64,000 bases of DNA from the NCBI GenBank assembly GCA_949316495.1, contig OX439005.1, positions 44,142,682 through 44,206,681 on the forward strand, in the 5' to 3' direction. The notes under the pieces are model-generated. The model was not told the origin of the DNA and did not search any database. It saw only the letters and a program-made list of their open reading frames with translations. The position numbers were made by a program, and so were the translations under genes. How positions within the stretch are numbered: position 1 is the first letter of the stretch; every line of letters starts with the position of its first letter. Shown here in pieces: positions 1 through 11,408 of the stretch. The DNA comes from Amphiduros pacificus. Its lineage: Eukaryota; Annelida; Polychaeta; Phyllodocida; Hesionidae.

Positions 1-99
1 AGTCTAAATCAGTGAGGTTTCCTGTGTACTGGGTGTGAACAACTCATCCTGCCACTATCTATACAAGTGTGAATGCTACCATATAAAATCCAATAATCT

Positions 100-510
100 A
101 AATGATCAACCTGGGTCTGAATACTATTATATATCATCCCTTAATCTATGTAGGTCTGAATACTATTATACATCATCCCATTATTGACATCGGTCTGGAT
201 ACGATTATACATCATCCCATTATTGACATAGGTTGAATGCTATATATATCATCCCATTAAATACATAGGTCTGAATACCATTATATATCATCCAATTATG
301 GACATAGGTCTGAATACCATTATATATCATCCATTTATGGACATAGATCTGAATACTATTATATATCACCCCATTTTTGACATAGGTTGAGTACTATTAT
401 ATATCATCCCATTATTGACATAGGTTGAATACTATTATATAACATCCCATTATTGACATAGGTTGAATACTATTATATATCATCCCATTATTGACAAAGG
501 TCTGAATGCT
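100..510. repeat. 39-bp minisatellite, array a
   Basis: About ten degenerate units of the form GGTCTGAATACTATTATATA followed by a CATCCCATTATTGACATA-like half. Some units lack a CT and start GGTTGAATAC. The array lies in the spacer between copy 1 and the unseen copy to the left. Confidence 0.85.
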
Positions 511-724
511 TCAAAGAAGGTCTGAACGCTCCAGGAGATATGCTTGTTTCCAAGTGGGAATTTTTGTTTGAAAAAGTCAATATATAGTCATTATATAAAG
601 ATTACAGAAAGTATTTTTTTAATTCTGGACGTTATTCACCATACAGTACCATTCAGATATCAATCAGATTGGTTGTGATTTAGTGTCCAGCTGTGTTGTG
701 AGCATCCAGAATGACATGATTTGT

Positions 725-921
725 CCAGATTGGTTCAGGTTTACTGCCCAGATTGGTTCAGGTTTACTGCCCAGATTGGTTCAGGTTTACTGCCCAAATT
801 GGTTCAGGTTTACTGCCCAGATTGGTTCAGGTTTACTGCCCAGATTGTTTCAGGTTTACTGCCCAGATTGGTTCAGGTTTACTGCCCAGATTGGTTCAGG
901 TTTACTGCCCAGAACGGTTCA
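725..921. repeat. 23-bp minisatellite, array a
   Basis: About eight units of a 23-bp sequence, CAGGTTTACTGCCCAGATTG followed by GTT, varying mainly at a G/T position. The unit length is not a multiple of three. No stop occurs in any forward frame, so all three frames read through and give shadow proteins. Confidence 0.9.
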
Positions 922-1178
922 GATCTCTCCCACCCTAAGCGTGTACTTGTTGTATTTGACTCATGAAGCAAAGTATAACATGTCATTAAGTTTATACACA
1001 TCATTAAACTCGTCAACATTCTGAACAAAATTGGGAAATATTTATGGTGTACAAAACCAGAGCGCTTTGCCAACACATTATAAAAAATAGTTCTGATGAT
1101 AAGCATTATACTGAAAGGTTAGAACATGTTGCACACAGCATTTGAGCTTTGATGGTTTGTTCTTTCTGGAGGGTTTGT

Positions 1179-1196
1179 GGGTTCTGAAAAGAACCC
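1179..1196 (-). terminator. Copy 1 histone-type 3' stem-loop
   Basis: The minus strand reads GGGTTCTTTTCAGAACCC, a 7-bp stem closing a TTTC loop. It contains the canonical histone 16-mer GGYYCTTTTCAGRRCC exactly. The loop is in the right orientation only on the coding strand. CAGAAAGA (1168-1161) follows as a candidate U7-pairing element. Confidence 0.85.
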
Positions 1197-1244
1197 TGGT
1201 ATCATAAAGACAGTTGTTTGTTTGCAAACTCAGCAAATCTAGAT

Positions 1245-1541
1245 TTAAGGAGTGGCGCCATCTTTGGAGAGTTGTGTAACTAGCTGTGCAGCACTGAGGT
1301 CAGCATACTGGTAGAACATGTTGTACATGCCCTGGAGAACTTGCAGCTGGACCTTCAACTGTCTTTGGCAGTTGTCATTGTTGTGTTTGACTGCCCTCTG
1401 GTGTCGAGAGTTGACCTGAGAGATCTTGGCAAGTAGAAGGTTCATCTGGTCACAGGCCAGATTGAGGCGGTGCTCAGTGGTGGCCAGTCTTGATGACTTT
1501 GTACTGTGTGATGGTCTGAGACTCTTAAGTGATGACTTCAT
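1245..1541 (-). CDS. Copy 1: 98-aa basic helical protein with histone-type mRNA end
   Basis: I do not recognise this protein. It is intronless with a Ser/Lys/Arg-rich first 20 residues. From about residue 23 to 91 it has a hydrophobic pattern suited to two long helices or a coiled coil. By my count it has 13 Lys/Arg and 5 Asp/Glu, so it is strongly basic. It does not align by eye with H1, H2A, H2B, H3 or H4. The start ATG lies 55 nt downstream of a predicted initiator. A perfect histone-type stem-loop begins 48 nt after the stop. A CAGAAAGA element, close to the sea-urchin histone downstream element, follows about 10 nt later. The predicted mRNA is about 420 nt, the size of a histone message. 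These signals predict an SLBP/U7-processed, S-phase or oogenesis message, which is inference. Copy-specific change: Cys58. Confidence 0.85.
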   Translation of the reverse strand: MKSSLKSLRPSHSTKSSRLATTEHRLNLACDQMNLLLAKISQVNSRHQRAVKHNNDNCQRQLKVQLQVLQGMYNMFYQYADLSAAQLVTQLSKDGATP

Positions 1542-1592
1542 GTTGACTGAGTTGTAATGCTGAAATATTTGTATTCTGAGAGTTGTCTGAGA

Positions 1593-1627
1593 GACTGATG
1601 CTGTGTGGTACAGAGTGGACCATTATA
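1593..1627 (-). promoter_or_regulatory. Copy 1 core promoter
   Basis: On the minus strand TATAAT (1627-1622) lies 31 nt upstream of the A in TCAGTC (A at 1596), the usual TATA-to-initiator distance in animal genes. Confidence 0.65.
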
Positions 1628-2046
1628 TTCATAGAGGGATGACATATGGATGTGCTCATGTGTATGACCCTCCTAGATTTGCTCACATCTAGAGGAGTAT
1701 GTCATATGAGGTGAAGGTTGTTCACACCTATGATGAGTATATAGCTGTAGTCTAAATCAGTGAGGTTTCCTGTCTCTTGGGTGTGAACGACTCATTCTGC
1801 CACCATCTACAGGTGTGAATGCTACATTCTATCCTCCCATACTGTATGTATGAATGCCTCAAAATAAGTGTGAATGCTACTGTTGGTACAGCATGTAGGA
1901 ATATAAACTTTTTAATTTGCATTGAAAGGTATGAATTGTATCTAAAGACATGAAATCATATACAAGTCATAAGCGAATTACAATCCAAGTTTGAACACAC
2001 CAAATTGTGTTTATTGCAACTGAGCTAATCATGTGATATGTTTTTT

Positions 2047-2998
2047 CCCCTCAGCCCCTGATGTATGTATGTGTGTATGTATATATACAACTCAAGAACA
2101 AATGATTGCAGCTTTATGAGATTTGACACATATAAGCATCTAGTGAAGACCTCACATTTTTTCTCTGAAACATGACCTTCACCTACTTTTCAAGGTCACA
2201 GGGACAATTATATGAAATCCCAAGAATCACAATAACTCAAGAACAAATGATGGCAGCTTTATGAGATTTGACACACATAAGCATCTGGTGAAGACCTCAG
2301 ACATTTTTGTATGGAACATGACCTTCACCTACTTTTCAAGATCATAGAGATAATTTTGTGAAATCCCTATCATTGCTTTAACTCGAGCAAATGATGGCAG
2401 CTTTTTGAGACTTGATACACACAAGCAAATGGTGAAAACCCCAGATGAGTATGATGGACGGTGACCTTCACCTTCTTTTCAAGGTCACAGGGATAATTAT
2501 GTGAAATTCCAAGCATCACGATAACTTAAAAACAAATGATGGCAGCTTTTTGAGATTTGACACACATGAGCATCTGATGAAGACTTCAAACTTTTTTATG
2601 GAACATGACCTTGACTTACTTTTCAAGGTCACAGGGACAATTATGTGAAATCCCCATCATTGCAGCAACTCGAGAACAAATGACGGCAGCTTTATGAGAC
2701 TTGACACACATAAGCATCTGGTAAAAACCCCAAAAGATATTGATGAATGGTGACCTTTACTTGCTTTTCAAGGTCACAGACCCATCATCTCAATAATTCT
2801 AGAGTAAATGATGACAGTTTCATGATACTCGACACACATAAGCTATCAAAGGAAGTAGATGTGCACTATTATGTTTTGTTTACCCCTGCATCAATTTGTC
2901 TTGGTGCAGTGACGTTTTGTTCACAAATATTGTGTGGAGTGAATGTTTTGCAGTAAGTTACCAGGGCTGAGGGTTGATGCATCTCTGATGCCTATGTT
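2047..2998. mobile_element. Pearl-like element 1 (spacer of copies 1-2)
   Basis: The left end CCCCTCAGCCCCTGATG leads into a TATG/TG microsatellite. About five ~145-bp core repeats follow, each containing GAACAAATGATGGCAGC and most a TCAAGGTCA motif. The right end contains GGGCTGAGGG and GATGCATCTCTGATGCC. The left and right termini carry inverted CCCTCAGCCC/GGGCTGAGGG arms. The layout resembles bivalve 'pearl' non-autonomous elements, often linked to Helentrons, but this family assignment is inference. No transposase is present. Confidence 0.65.
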
Positions 2999-3565
2999 TT
3001 ACAATTTGTGTAAGAATTATTTGACTTAATCAAAAAGCCAAATGTTTGCCTATTTCCAGTCAGACAGAAACAGTCACTGGCACTAAATGCCTTTTTCTTT
3101 GAAAAAATGACTTGTGATTTTTTTCCCTACAATATCACATGGATGATATCACAAATCAGAATGTTCAGTTGATCAGTTATGGTTGGAGTGAGAAACATCT
3201 CAATAGCAGGTTTCCACCTTTCACAATCTTGCAGCATGACCAAAATCACTAAGCAACAGGGATTAAAGCCCAGGCCACCATTTATGAAACCAACCAAGCA
3301 ACTTCCCATTCCAAAAACTGTTAGAGATTATGGCAATGCTTCATGAGTCAAATCCAATATGTCATCAACTTTGGACACATCAGTAAACTCTTCAAATTTT
3401 TTTGTCAAATTTGGAACATAATAATGGAGTATATACCCAGAGCAGTTTACCAACACATTACAAATAATACTTCAGATAATAAGCATAATACTCAAAAATT
3501 AGAATATGTAATATGATTCACACAGTATTTGAGCCTTGATGGTTTGTTCTTTCTGGAGGGTTTGT

Positions 3566-3583
3566 GGGTTCTGAAAAGAACCC
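3566..3583 (-). terminator. Copy 2 histone-type 3' stem-loop
   Basis: Perfect 18-nt stem-loop, 48 nt past the stop, with CAGAAAGA following. Confidence 0.85.
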
Positions 3584-3631
3584 TGGTATCATAAAGACAG
3601 TTGTTTGGTTGCAAACTCAGCAAATGTAGAT

Positions 3632-3928
3632 TTAAGCAGTGGCGCCATCTTTGGACAGTTGTGTAACTAGCTGTGCAGCACTGAGGTCAGCATACTGGTA
3701 GAACATGTTGTACATGCCCTGAAGAACTTGCAGCTGGACCTTCAACTGTCTTTGATGGTTGTCATTGTTGTGTTTGACTGCCCTCTGGTGTCGAGAGTTG
3801 ACCTGAGAGATCTTGGCAAGTAGAAGGTTCATCTGGTCACAGGCCAGATTGAGGCGGTGCTCAGTGGTGGCCAGTCTTGATGACTTTGTACTGTGTGATG
3901 GTCTGAGACTCTTAAGTGATGACTTCAT
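3632..3928 (-). CDS. Copy 2 of the 98-aa histone-type gene
   Basis: Intact 98 codons, with His58, Met75 and a C-terminal Ala98 where most copies have Pro. The spacer towards copy 1 holds a pearl-like element (2047-2998). The function is unknown. Confidence 0.85.
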   Translation of the reverse strand: MKSSLKSLRPSHSTKSSRLATTEHRLNLACDQMNLLLAKISQVNSRHQRAVKHNNDNHQRQLKVQLQVLQGMYNMFYQYADLSAAQLVTQLSKDGATA

Positions 3929-3979
3929 GTTGACTGAGTTGTAGTGCTGAAATATTTGTATTCTGAGAGTTGTCTGAGA

Positions 3980-4014
3980 GACTGATGCTGTGTGGTACAG
4001 AGTGGACCATTATA
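3980..4014 (-). promoter_or_regulatory. Copy 2 core promoter
   Basis: TATAAT at 4014-4009 and initiator A at 3983. Confidence 0.65.
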
Positions 4015-5175
4015 TTCATAGAGGGATGACATATGGATGTGCTCATGTGTATGACTCTACTAGATTTGCTCACTTCTAGAGGAGTGTGTCATATGAGGTG
4101 AAGGTTGTTCACACCTATGATGAGTATATAGCTGTAGTCTACACCAGGCAGGCTTCCTGTCTCTTGGGTGTGAACGACTCATTCTGCCACCCTCTACAGG
4201 TGTGAATGCTACATTCTATCCTCCCATACTGTATGTATGTATGAATGCCTCAAAATAGGTGTGAATGCTACTGTTGGTACAGCATGTAGGAATATAAACT
4301 TTTTAATTTGCATTGAAAGGTATGAATTGTATCTAAAGACATGAAATTATATACAAGTCATGAGCGAATAACAATCCCAAGTTTGAACACACCAAATAGT
4401 GTTTATTGCAACTGAGCTAATCTTGTGAAATGTTTTTTCTACATAATTTGCTTAAGATTTTTTTTTAATGGATTAAGCACCAATTTTACAAAAAATCTAT
4501 AGAATTCACATTTGGTGAGAAATGTAATTGTTTTTCATGTCTATATTAATTTTTATTGATGCATCCCCATGTTTGCCTGTTAATTCTATTTTAACAAGAC
4601 CCTAATTTATTGCCCCTTTATGAAAGCATACTTCTTTCATGGCTTCATTTTCATGTGGAGTGTTGTCATAGAGGCACCGAAAGGTAAAATGGCGCCATAA
4701 GAGTATGGCAATATGCTTATGACATCATGAAATGTATTGTTCTTTGAATAGTACCAAATGACGTCAAACAGTGCTACCCTACTTTGAGCCTCAATTGAGG
4801 TCAAATAAAGTTAACGCTACCCCTGTTTTCCCATCACATGCAGCTTATGGCTCAGACAGACCTCTGCTGGGAGTGCAACTGCTATGTCTCATAGCAACAT
4901 ATCTTATTACTCTATTATAATTTCAATCTGTCATGATGTTCATATGCAGCTAAGCTTTCAATAAATCGAATTGTAGAATTGATGCTTAATACCTTTAACT
5001 CATCAAAACTTTAAACAAAATTGGGAAATATTTATGGTGTACAAAACCAGAGCACTTTGCCAACACATTACAAAAAATATTTCTGATGATAAGCATTTTA
5101 CTGAAAGGTTAGAACATGTAATATGATTCACACAGTATTTGAGCTTTGATGGTTTGTTCTTTCTGGAGGGTTTGT

Positions 5176-5193
5176 GGGTTCTGAAAAGAACCC
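5176..5193 (-). terminator. Copy 3 histone-type 3' stem-loop
   Basis: Perfect 18-nt stem-loop at the standard 48-nt distance from the stop. Confidence 0.85.
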
Positions 5194-5241
5194 TGGTATC
5201 ATAAAGACAGTTGTTTGGTTGCAAACTCAGCAAATGTAGAT

Positions 5242-5538
5242 TTAAGCAGTGGCGCCATCTTTGGACAGTTGTGTAACTAGCTGTGCAGCACTGAGGTCAG
5301 CATACTGGTAGAACAGGTTGTACATGCCGTGGAGAACTTGCAGCTGGACCTTCAACTGTCTTTGATGGTTGTCATTGTTGTGTTTGACTGCCCTCTGGTG
5401 TCGAGAGTTGACCTGAGAGATCTTGGCAAGTAGAAGGTTCATCTGGTCACAGGCCAGATTGAGGCGGTGCTCAGTGGTGGCCAGTCTTGATGACTTTGTA
5501 CTGTGTGATGGTCTGAGACTCTTAAGTGATGACTTCAT
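5242..5538 (-). CDS. Copy 3 of the 98-aa histone-type gene
   Basis: Intact 98 codons. Copy-specific residues are His70, Leu75 and Ala98. It shares Ala98 with copy 2, consistent with a local duplication. Its 3' flank is the AT-rich spacer class without a pearl-like element. Confidence 0.85.
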   Translation of the reverse strand: MKSSLKSLRPSHSTKSSRLATTEHRLNLACDQMNLLLAKISQVNSRHQRAVKHNNDNHQRQLKVQLQVLHGMYNLFYQYADLSAAQLVTQLSKDGATA

Positions 5539-5589
5539 GTTGACTGAGTTGTAATGCTGAAATATTTGTATTCTGAGAGTTGTCTGAGA

Positions 5590-5624
5590 GACTGATGCTG
5601 TGTGGTACAGAGTGGACCATTATA
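5590..5624 (-). promoter_or_regulatory. Copy 3 core promoter
   Basis: TATAAT at 5624-5619 and initiator A at 5593. Confidence 0.65.
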
Positions 5625-6394
5625 TTCATAGAGGGATGACATATGGATGTGCTCATGTGTATGACTGTACTAGATTTGCTCACTTCTAGAGGAGTGTGTC
5701 ATATGAGGTGAAGGTTGTTCACACCTATGATGAGTATATAGCTGTGCTCTACACCAGGCAGGCTTCCTGTGTACTGGGTGTGAACGACTCATCCTGCCAC
5801 CATCTATATAAGTGTGAATGCTACCATATAAAAATTGATATTTTATGTGAATGATTATGTAAAAAATGGTGACATTATAATAAAAGTTTTATCTTAATCT
5901 ATAAAATCCCATAATCTAAATGATCTACCTGGGTCTGAATACTAATGTATATCATCCCACTATTGACATAGGTCTGAATATTATTATATAGCATTCCATA
6001 ATTTAAAAAGGTCTGAATGCTTCAAAGAAGGTCTGAGTGCTCCAGTAGATATGCTTGTCTCCAAGTGGGACTTTTTTTTGGAAAAAGTCAATATTTCGTC
6101 AATTTTTTACATACTATATAAAAAAGCATGAACATGATCAGAGAGGAAATGTGACGAGATTTGAAAAAAAAATTAAAAAAAATTGCTGTATGAGGCATGG
6201 GCTGCAATAAAATTTGCCACTTTAGTTTTATTTTGCAAGTTTATACGTTGTTTTGCGCAATATGTACATTATGAATAGAGTGGTTTTCACTCATTTTTTG
6301 TCAGAGTTATGTTAGATATGAAATATTACCCACAATATGCCTATATTTCTGCATTAGAGCTTTGTTTACACACATCAGCAATTTGACCTAATTA

Positions 6395-6670
6395 TTGATG
6401 GGAGGTCTCACAAGGTTTTTGCAGAAAGGGGCCTTCAGAGATAAATCTCAAAACATTATCAACCAGAGAATAGTCATACCATGGAACAGCCTGCCAGACC
6501 ATATCATCAATAGTCCAACCATATTTACCTTTGAAGTCAAACTAGACAAATGGTGGAGATGCCAACCCATCATTTATAACTACAAAGCAGATTTTAACCC
6601 AAGAGCAATCCCCCCAAACATGAAGGATACCAAGTCCCAGAATTCAGATCTGGATATAGAGGCCAGCTAG
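6395..6670 (+). pseudogene. LINE reverse-transcriptase C-terminal fragment
   Basis: A 91-codon open stretch contains NQRIVIPWNSLPDHIINSPT followed by a Phe...Leu-Asp-Lys-Trp pattern. This is the typical C-terminal tail of CR1/L2/RTE-like LINE ORF2 proteins, where WNSLP and a terminal LDK-W are common. The polymerase domain is absent, so this is a 5'-truncated remnant. A short CCATAAGTA-type repeat at its 3' end (about 6685-6715) fits a LINE tail. It interrupts the spacer between copies 3 and 4. Confidence 0.6.
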
Positions 6671-6715
6671 GCCTGCGTCCAGAAACATCCATAAGTATCC
6701 ATAAGTAAGTATTAT

Positions 6716-7720
6716 TTACACAGCTACACGAGTGTGAGACAGCTGCATGAGAGATAGTTACAGCAGTGAGAGATAGCTGCACCAGTGAGAGACAGCTGCA
6801 TAGGTGAGGCAGCTGCACAGGTGAGAGTTACAAACAGTATGTAACAGTTACAACAACGAGAGATAAATAACTGTATCAGTGAGAGATAGTTACAACAGTG
6901 AGAGACAGCCGAATAAGTGAGACAGCTGCATATGTGAGAGATAATTACAAACAGAGATAGTTATGATTGTGAGACAGCTGCACAAGTGAGAGACAGTTAC
7001 AACAGTGATAGATAGCTGCACAAGGGAGAGACAGGTGCATAAGTGAGAGACAGTTACAACAGAGATAGCTGCACATGTGAGATACAGTTACATAAGTGAG
7101 AGATAGCTGTTCAAGTGAGAGACAGCTCCATTAGTGAGACAGCTGCATAGATGATAGTAAGAGACAGTTGCATAGATGATAGTAAGAGACAGTTACAACA
7201 ATGAGACATAGACAGCTGCATCAGTGAGAGATAGCTGCACATGTAAGATACAGTTACATAAGTGAGAGATAGCTGTTCAAGTGTGAGACAGCTACATTAG
7301 TGAGACAGCTGCATAGATGATAGCTACAGTAAGAGACGGTTACAACAATGAGACATCTATAGACAGTTACAACAGTGATAGATAGCTGCACAAGGGAGAG
7401 ACAGGTGCATAAGTGAAAGACAGGTGCATAAGTGAGAGACAGTTACAGCAGAGATAGCTGCACATGTAAGATACAGTTACATAAGTGAGAGATAGCTGTT
7501 CAAGTGAGAGACAGCTCCATAAGTGAGACAGCTGCATAGATGATAGTTACAATAAGAGACAGTTACAACAAGACATAGACAACTGCATCTGTGAGAGATA
7601 GCTGCACAAGTGAGAGATAGTTACAACAGTGAGAGACGGATATAGCAGTGAGAGATAGCTGCACAAGTGAGAGACAGCTGCATAAGTAAGAGATGGCTAC
7701 AACAGTGAAAGACAGCATCC
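6716..7720. repeat. Degenerate GAGAGACAGCTGCA/GTTACAACA minisatellite
   Basis: About 1 kb of irregular ~20-24-bp units. They alternate an AGTGAGAGACAGCTGCATA form with an AGTGAGAGATAGTTACAACA form. It probably expanded from the 3' tail of the adjacent LINE fragment. Open frames inside it are low-complexity artefacts. Confidence 0.8.
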
Positions 7721-8032
7721 TTTCCCAGCCGAGGGCACTTGTAAAGATTTTTAAAAAAGCAACTTTTTAAATTCTGGTCATTATTCACAATCTGGTACCA
7801 TTCGGATATCACTTAGATTGGCTGTGATTTAGTGTCCAGTTGTGTTGGGAGTGCCCAGAATGATGCGATTTAGCATCCAGCTGTGTTGTGAGCATCCAGA
7901 ATTACATGATTTGTCCAGCTTAGTTCAGGTTTACTGCCCAGATTGGTTCAGATCTCTCCCACACCAAGCCTGTCCCTTGTTCAATTTGACTCATGAAGCA
8001 AAGTACAACATACCATTAAGTTTATACACATC

Positions 8033-8359
8033 ATCAAGGCTTGACATATGCACTGGCCCGGTGGCCCGGGCCACCAGATCCTCTGTTCGGGCCATTGAAT
8101 GCTCTGTTGTAGTGGCCCAGTTGGGCAACCATATTTTTGGTCTTTTAGTGACCCAAACTATCTTGATTTTATTATTCTAATCCTCGATAGATATCATATC
8201 ACGATAGATATTTGATTGGGACAAGTAACCCCCACTCAGACACTATACAGCCTTATGTACAAATGCTCTTTATTGCATCACACATCCTATTATCCTTAGA
8301 AGCTTCAGGCCACCACTTCTCATGCTTTGGTGGCCCAACTGGGCAACCAACATTTTTCC
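8033..8359. mobile_element. ~330-bp insertion in spacer of copies 3-4
   Basis: Compared with the homologous spacer at about 12,558, extra sequence lies between CACATCA and TTAAACTC. It contains GGTGGCCCGGGCCACC-like and GGCCCAGTTGGGCAACCA/GGCCCAACTGGGCAACCA motifs near both sides, suggesting a small non-autonomous element. No clear target duplication is seen. The family is unknown. Confidence 0.4.
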
Positions 8360-8542
8360 ATTAAACTCATCAAAATTCTAAACAAAATTGGGAAATATTT
8401 ATGGTGTACAAAACCAGAGCACTTTGCCAACACATTACAAAAAATACTTCTGATGATAAGCATAATACTGAAAGGTTAGAACATGTAATATGATACAAAC
8501 AGTATTTAAGCCTTGATGGTTTGTTCTTTCTGGAGGGTTTGT

Positions 8543-8560
8543 GGGTTCTGAAAAGAACCC
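8543..8560 (-). terminator. Copy 4 histone-type 3' stem-loop
   Basis: Perfect 18-nt stem-loop, kept although the spacer just beyond it took insertions. Confidence 0.85.
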
Positions 8561-8608
8561 TGGTATCATAAAGACAGTTGTTTGGTTGTAAACTCAGCAA
8601 ATGTTGAT

Positions 8609-8905
8609 TTAAGGAGTGGCGCCATCTTTGGACAGGTGTGTAACTAGCTGTGCAGCACTGAGGTCAGCATACTGGTAGAACAGGTTGTACATGCCCTGGA
8701 GAACTTGCAGCTGGACCTTCAACTGTCTTTGATGGTTGTCATTGTTGTGTTTGACTGCCCTCTGGTGTCGAGAGTTGACCTGAGAGATCTTGGCAAGTAG
8801 AAGGTTCATCTGGTCACAGGCCAGATTGAGGCGGTGCTCAGTGGTGGCCAGTCTTGATGACTTTGTACTGTGTGATGGTCTGAGACTCTTAAGTGATGAC
8901 TTCAT
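8609..8905 (-). CDS. Copy 4 of the 98-aa histone-type gene
   Basis: Intact 98 codons with Leu75 and His90. The interval to copy 3 (3.4 kb) is enlarged by a LINE fragment, a degenerate minisatellite and a ~330-bp insertion, none of which touches the transcription cassette. Confidence 0.85.
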   Translation of the reverse strand: MKSSLKSLRPSHSTKSSRLATTEHRLNLACDQMNLLLAKISQVNSRHQRAVKHNNDNHQRQLKVQLQVLQGMYNLFYQYADLSAAQLVTHLSKDGATP

Positions 8906-8956
8906 GTTGACTGAGCTGTAATGCTGAAATATTTGTATTCTGAGAGTTGTCTGAGA

Positions 8957-8991
8957 GACTGATGCTGTGTGGTACAGAGTGGACCATTATA
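8957..8991 (-). promoter_or_regulatory. Copy 4 core promoter
   Basis: TATAAT at 8991-8986 and initiator A at 8960. Confidence 0.65.
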
Positions 8992-9413
8992 TTCATAGAG
9001 GGATGACATATGGATGTGCTCATGTGTATGACTCTACTAGATTTGCTCACTTCTAGAGGAGTATGTCATATGAGGTGAAGGTTGTTCACACCTATGATGA
9101 GTATATAGCTGTAGTCTACACGAGGCAGGCTTCTTGTCTCTTGGGTGTGAATGACTCATTCTGCCACCATCTACAGGTGTGAATGCTACATTCTATCCTC
9201 CCATACTGTATGTATGTATGAATGCCTCAAAATAAGTGTGAATGCTACTGTTGGTACAGCATGTAGGAATATAAACTTTTTAATTTGCATTGAAAGGTAT
9301 GAATTGTATCTAAAGACATGAAATTATATACAAGTCATGAGCGAATAACAATCCAAGTTTGAACACACCAAATAGTGTTTATTGCAACTGAGCTAATCAT
9401 GTGATATGTTTTT

Positions 9414-9477
9414 CACTCTCGGCGGGATGCCAATAGGTTTTGCCGAGTAAACTTATAGATGTAGATAGATGTTTTTT
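9414..9477. mobile_element. Short CTCGGC hairpin element, copy a
   Basis: About 64 bp are inserted relative to the homologous spacer near 2,045. CTCGGC and GCCGAG arms flank GGATGCCAATAGGTTTT, followed by TAAACTTATAGATGTAGAT. A second copy lies at 20872-20936 and a diverged third at 44423-44475. Confidence 0.55.
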
Positions 9478-10429
9478 CCCCTCAGCCCCTGATGTATGTA
9501 TGTGTGTATGTATATATACAACTCAAGAACAAATGATGGCAGCTTTATGAGATTTGACACATATAAGCATCTAGTGAAGACCTCACATTTTTTCTCTGAA
9601 ACATGACCTTCACCTACTTTTCAAGGTCACAGGGACAATTATATGAAATCCCAAGAATCACAATAACTCAAGAACAAATGATGGCAGCTTTATGAGATTT
9701 GACACACATAAGCATCTGGTGAAGACCTCAGACATTTTTGTATGGAACATGACCTTCACCTACTTTTCAAGATCATAGAGACAATTTTGTGAAATCCCTA
9801 TCATTGCTTTAACTCAAGAGCAAATGATGGCAGCTTTTTGAGACTTGATACACACAAGCAAATGGTGAAAACCCCAGATGAGTATGATGGACGGTGACCT
9901 TCACCTTCTTTTCAAGGTCACAGGGATAATTATGTGAAATTCCAAGCATCACGATAACTTAAAAACAAATGATGGCAGCTTTTTGAGATTTGACACACAT
10001 GAGCATCTGGTGAAGACTTCAAACTTTTTTTATGGAACATGACCTTGACTTTTCAAGGTCACAGGGACAATTATGTGAAATCCCCATCATTGCAGCAACT
10101 CGAGAACAAATGACGGCAGCTTTATGAGACTTGACACACATAAGCATCTGGTAAAAACCCCAAAAGAGATTGATGAATGGTGACCTTTACTTGCTTTTCA
10201 AGGTCACAGACCCATCATCTCAATAATTCTAGAGTAAATGATGACAGTTTCATGATACTCGACACACATATGCTATCAAAGGAAGTAGATGTGCACTATT
10301 ATGTTTTGTTTACCCCTGCATCAATTTGCCTTGGTGCAGTGACGTTTTGTTCACAAATATTGTGTGGAGTGAATGTTTTGCAGTAAGTTACCAGGGCTGA
10401 GGGTTGATGCATCTCTGATGCCTATGTTT
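9478..10429. mobile_element. Pearl-like element 2 (spacer of copies 4-5)
   Basis: Same architecture and termini as element 1 and nearly identical in sequence. It is preceded directly by the CTCGGC hairpin element. Confidence 0.65.
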
Positions 10430-10994
10430 TACAATTTGTGTAAGAATTATTTGACTTAATCAAAAAGCCAAATGTTTGCCTATTTCCAGTCAGACAGAAA
10501 CAGTCACTGGCACTAAATGCCTTTTTCTTTGAAAAAATGACTTGTGATTTTTTTCCCTACAATATCACATGGATGATATCACAAATCAGAATGTTCAGTT
10601 GATCAGTTATGGTTGGAGTGAGAAACATCTCAATAGCAGGTTTCCACCTTTCACAATCTTGCAGCATGACCAAAATCACTAAGCAACAGGGATTAAAGCC
10701 CAGGCCACCATTTATGAAACCAACCAAGCAACTTCCCATTCCCAAAACTGTTAGAGATTATGGCAACGCTTCATGAGTCAAATCCAATATGTCATCAACT
10801 TTGGACACATCAGTAAACTCTTCAATTTTTTTGTCAAATTTGGAACATAATAAAGGAGTATATACCCAGAGCAGTTTACCAACACATTACAAATAATACT
10901 TCAGATAATAAGCATAATACTCAAAAATTAGAACATGTAATATGATTCACACAGTATTTGAGCCTTGATGGTTTGTTCTTTCTGGAGGGTTTGT

Positions 10995-11012
10995 GGGTTC
11001 TGAAAAGAACCC
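10995..11012 (-). terminator. Copy 5 histone-type 3' stem-loop
   Basis: Perfect 18-nt stem-loop with the downstream purine element. Confidence 0.85.
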
Positions 11013-11060
11013 TGGTATCATAAAGACAGTTGTTTGGTTGCAAACTCAGCAAATGTAGAT

Positions 11061-11357
11061 TTAAGGAGTGGCGCCATCTTTGGACAGTTGTGTAACTAGC
11101 TGTGCAGCACTGAGGTCAGCATACTGGTAGAACAGGTTGTACATGCCCTGGAGAACTTGCAGCTGGACCTTCAACTGTCTTTGATGGTTGTCATTGTTAT
11201 GTTTGACTGCCCTCTGGTGTCGAGAGTTGACCTGAGAGATCTTGGCAAGTAGAAGGTTCATCTGGTCACAGGCCAGATTGAGGCGGTGCTCAGTGGTGGC
11301 CAGTCTTGATGACTTTGTACTGTGTGATGTTCTGAGACTCTTAAGTGATGACTTCAT
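11061..11357 (-). CDS. Copy 5 of the 98-aa histone-type gene
   Basis: Intact 98 codons with Thr10 and Leu75. His53 uses CAT where other copies use CAC, one of the few silent differences in the set. Confidence 0.85.
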   Translation of the reverse strand: MKSSLKSLRTSHSTKSSRLATTEHRLNLACDQMNLLLAKISQVNSRHQRAVKHNNDNHQRQLKVQLQVLQGMYNLFYQYADLSAAQLVTQLSKDGATP

Positions 11358-11408
11358 GTTGACTGAGTTGTAATGCTGAAATATTTGTATTCTGAGAGTT
11401 GTCTGAGA

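Noticed and set aside
683-1024. Repeat-protein ORFs over the 23-bp minisatellite (also at 12169, 13835 and 15507)
   Set aside because: The unit is stop-free in all three frames, so long frames are expected. No conserved start signal or promoter supports a gene.
1245-1300. YY1-like AAAGATGGCGCC in the last codons of the 98-aa gene
   Set aside because: It is fully explained by the coding sequence Ser-Lys-Asp-Gly-Ala, and nothing else supports a binding site.
2747-2956. 69-aa plus-strand ORF over the right part of the pearl-like elements
   Set aside because: It lies in satellite core and terminal sequence. It is conserved only through unit duplication and is absent in element 5.
3127-3309. 60-aa minus-strand ORF MGSCLVGFINGG, recurring at 10557 and 19563
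   Set aside because: It recurs only because the spacer is duplicated. It is altered in the spacer before copy 11 (near 22,190) and has no promoter or end signal.
5003-5233. 76-aa and 118-aa minus-strand ORFs beginning MLSLQPNNCLYDTRVLF
   Set aside because: They read through the histone-type stem-loop and 3' flank of the 98-aa genes, begin at its very edge, and are broken or shifted in many copies.
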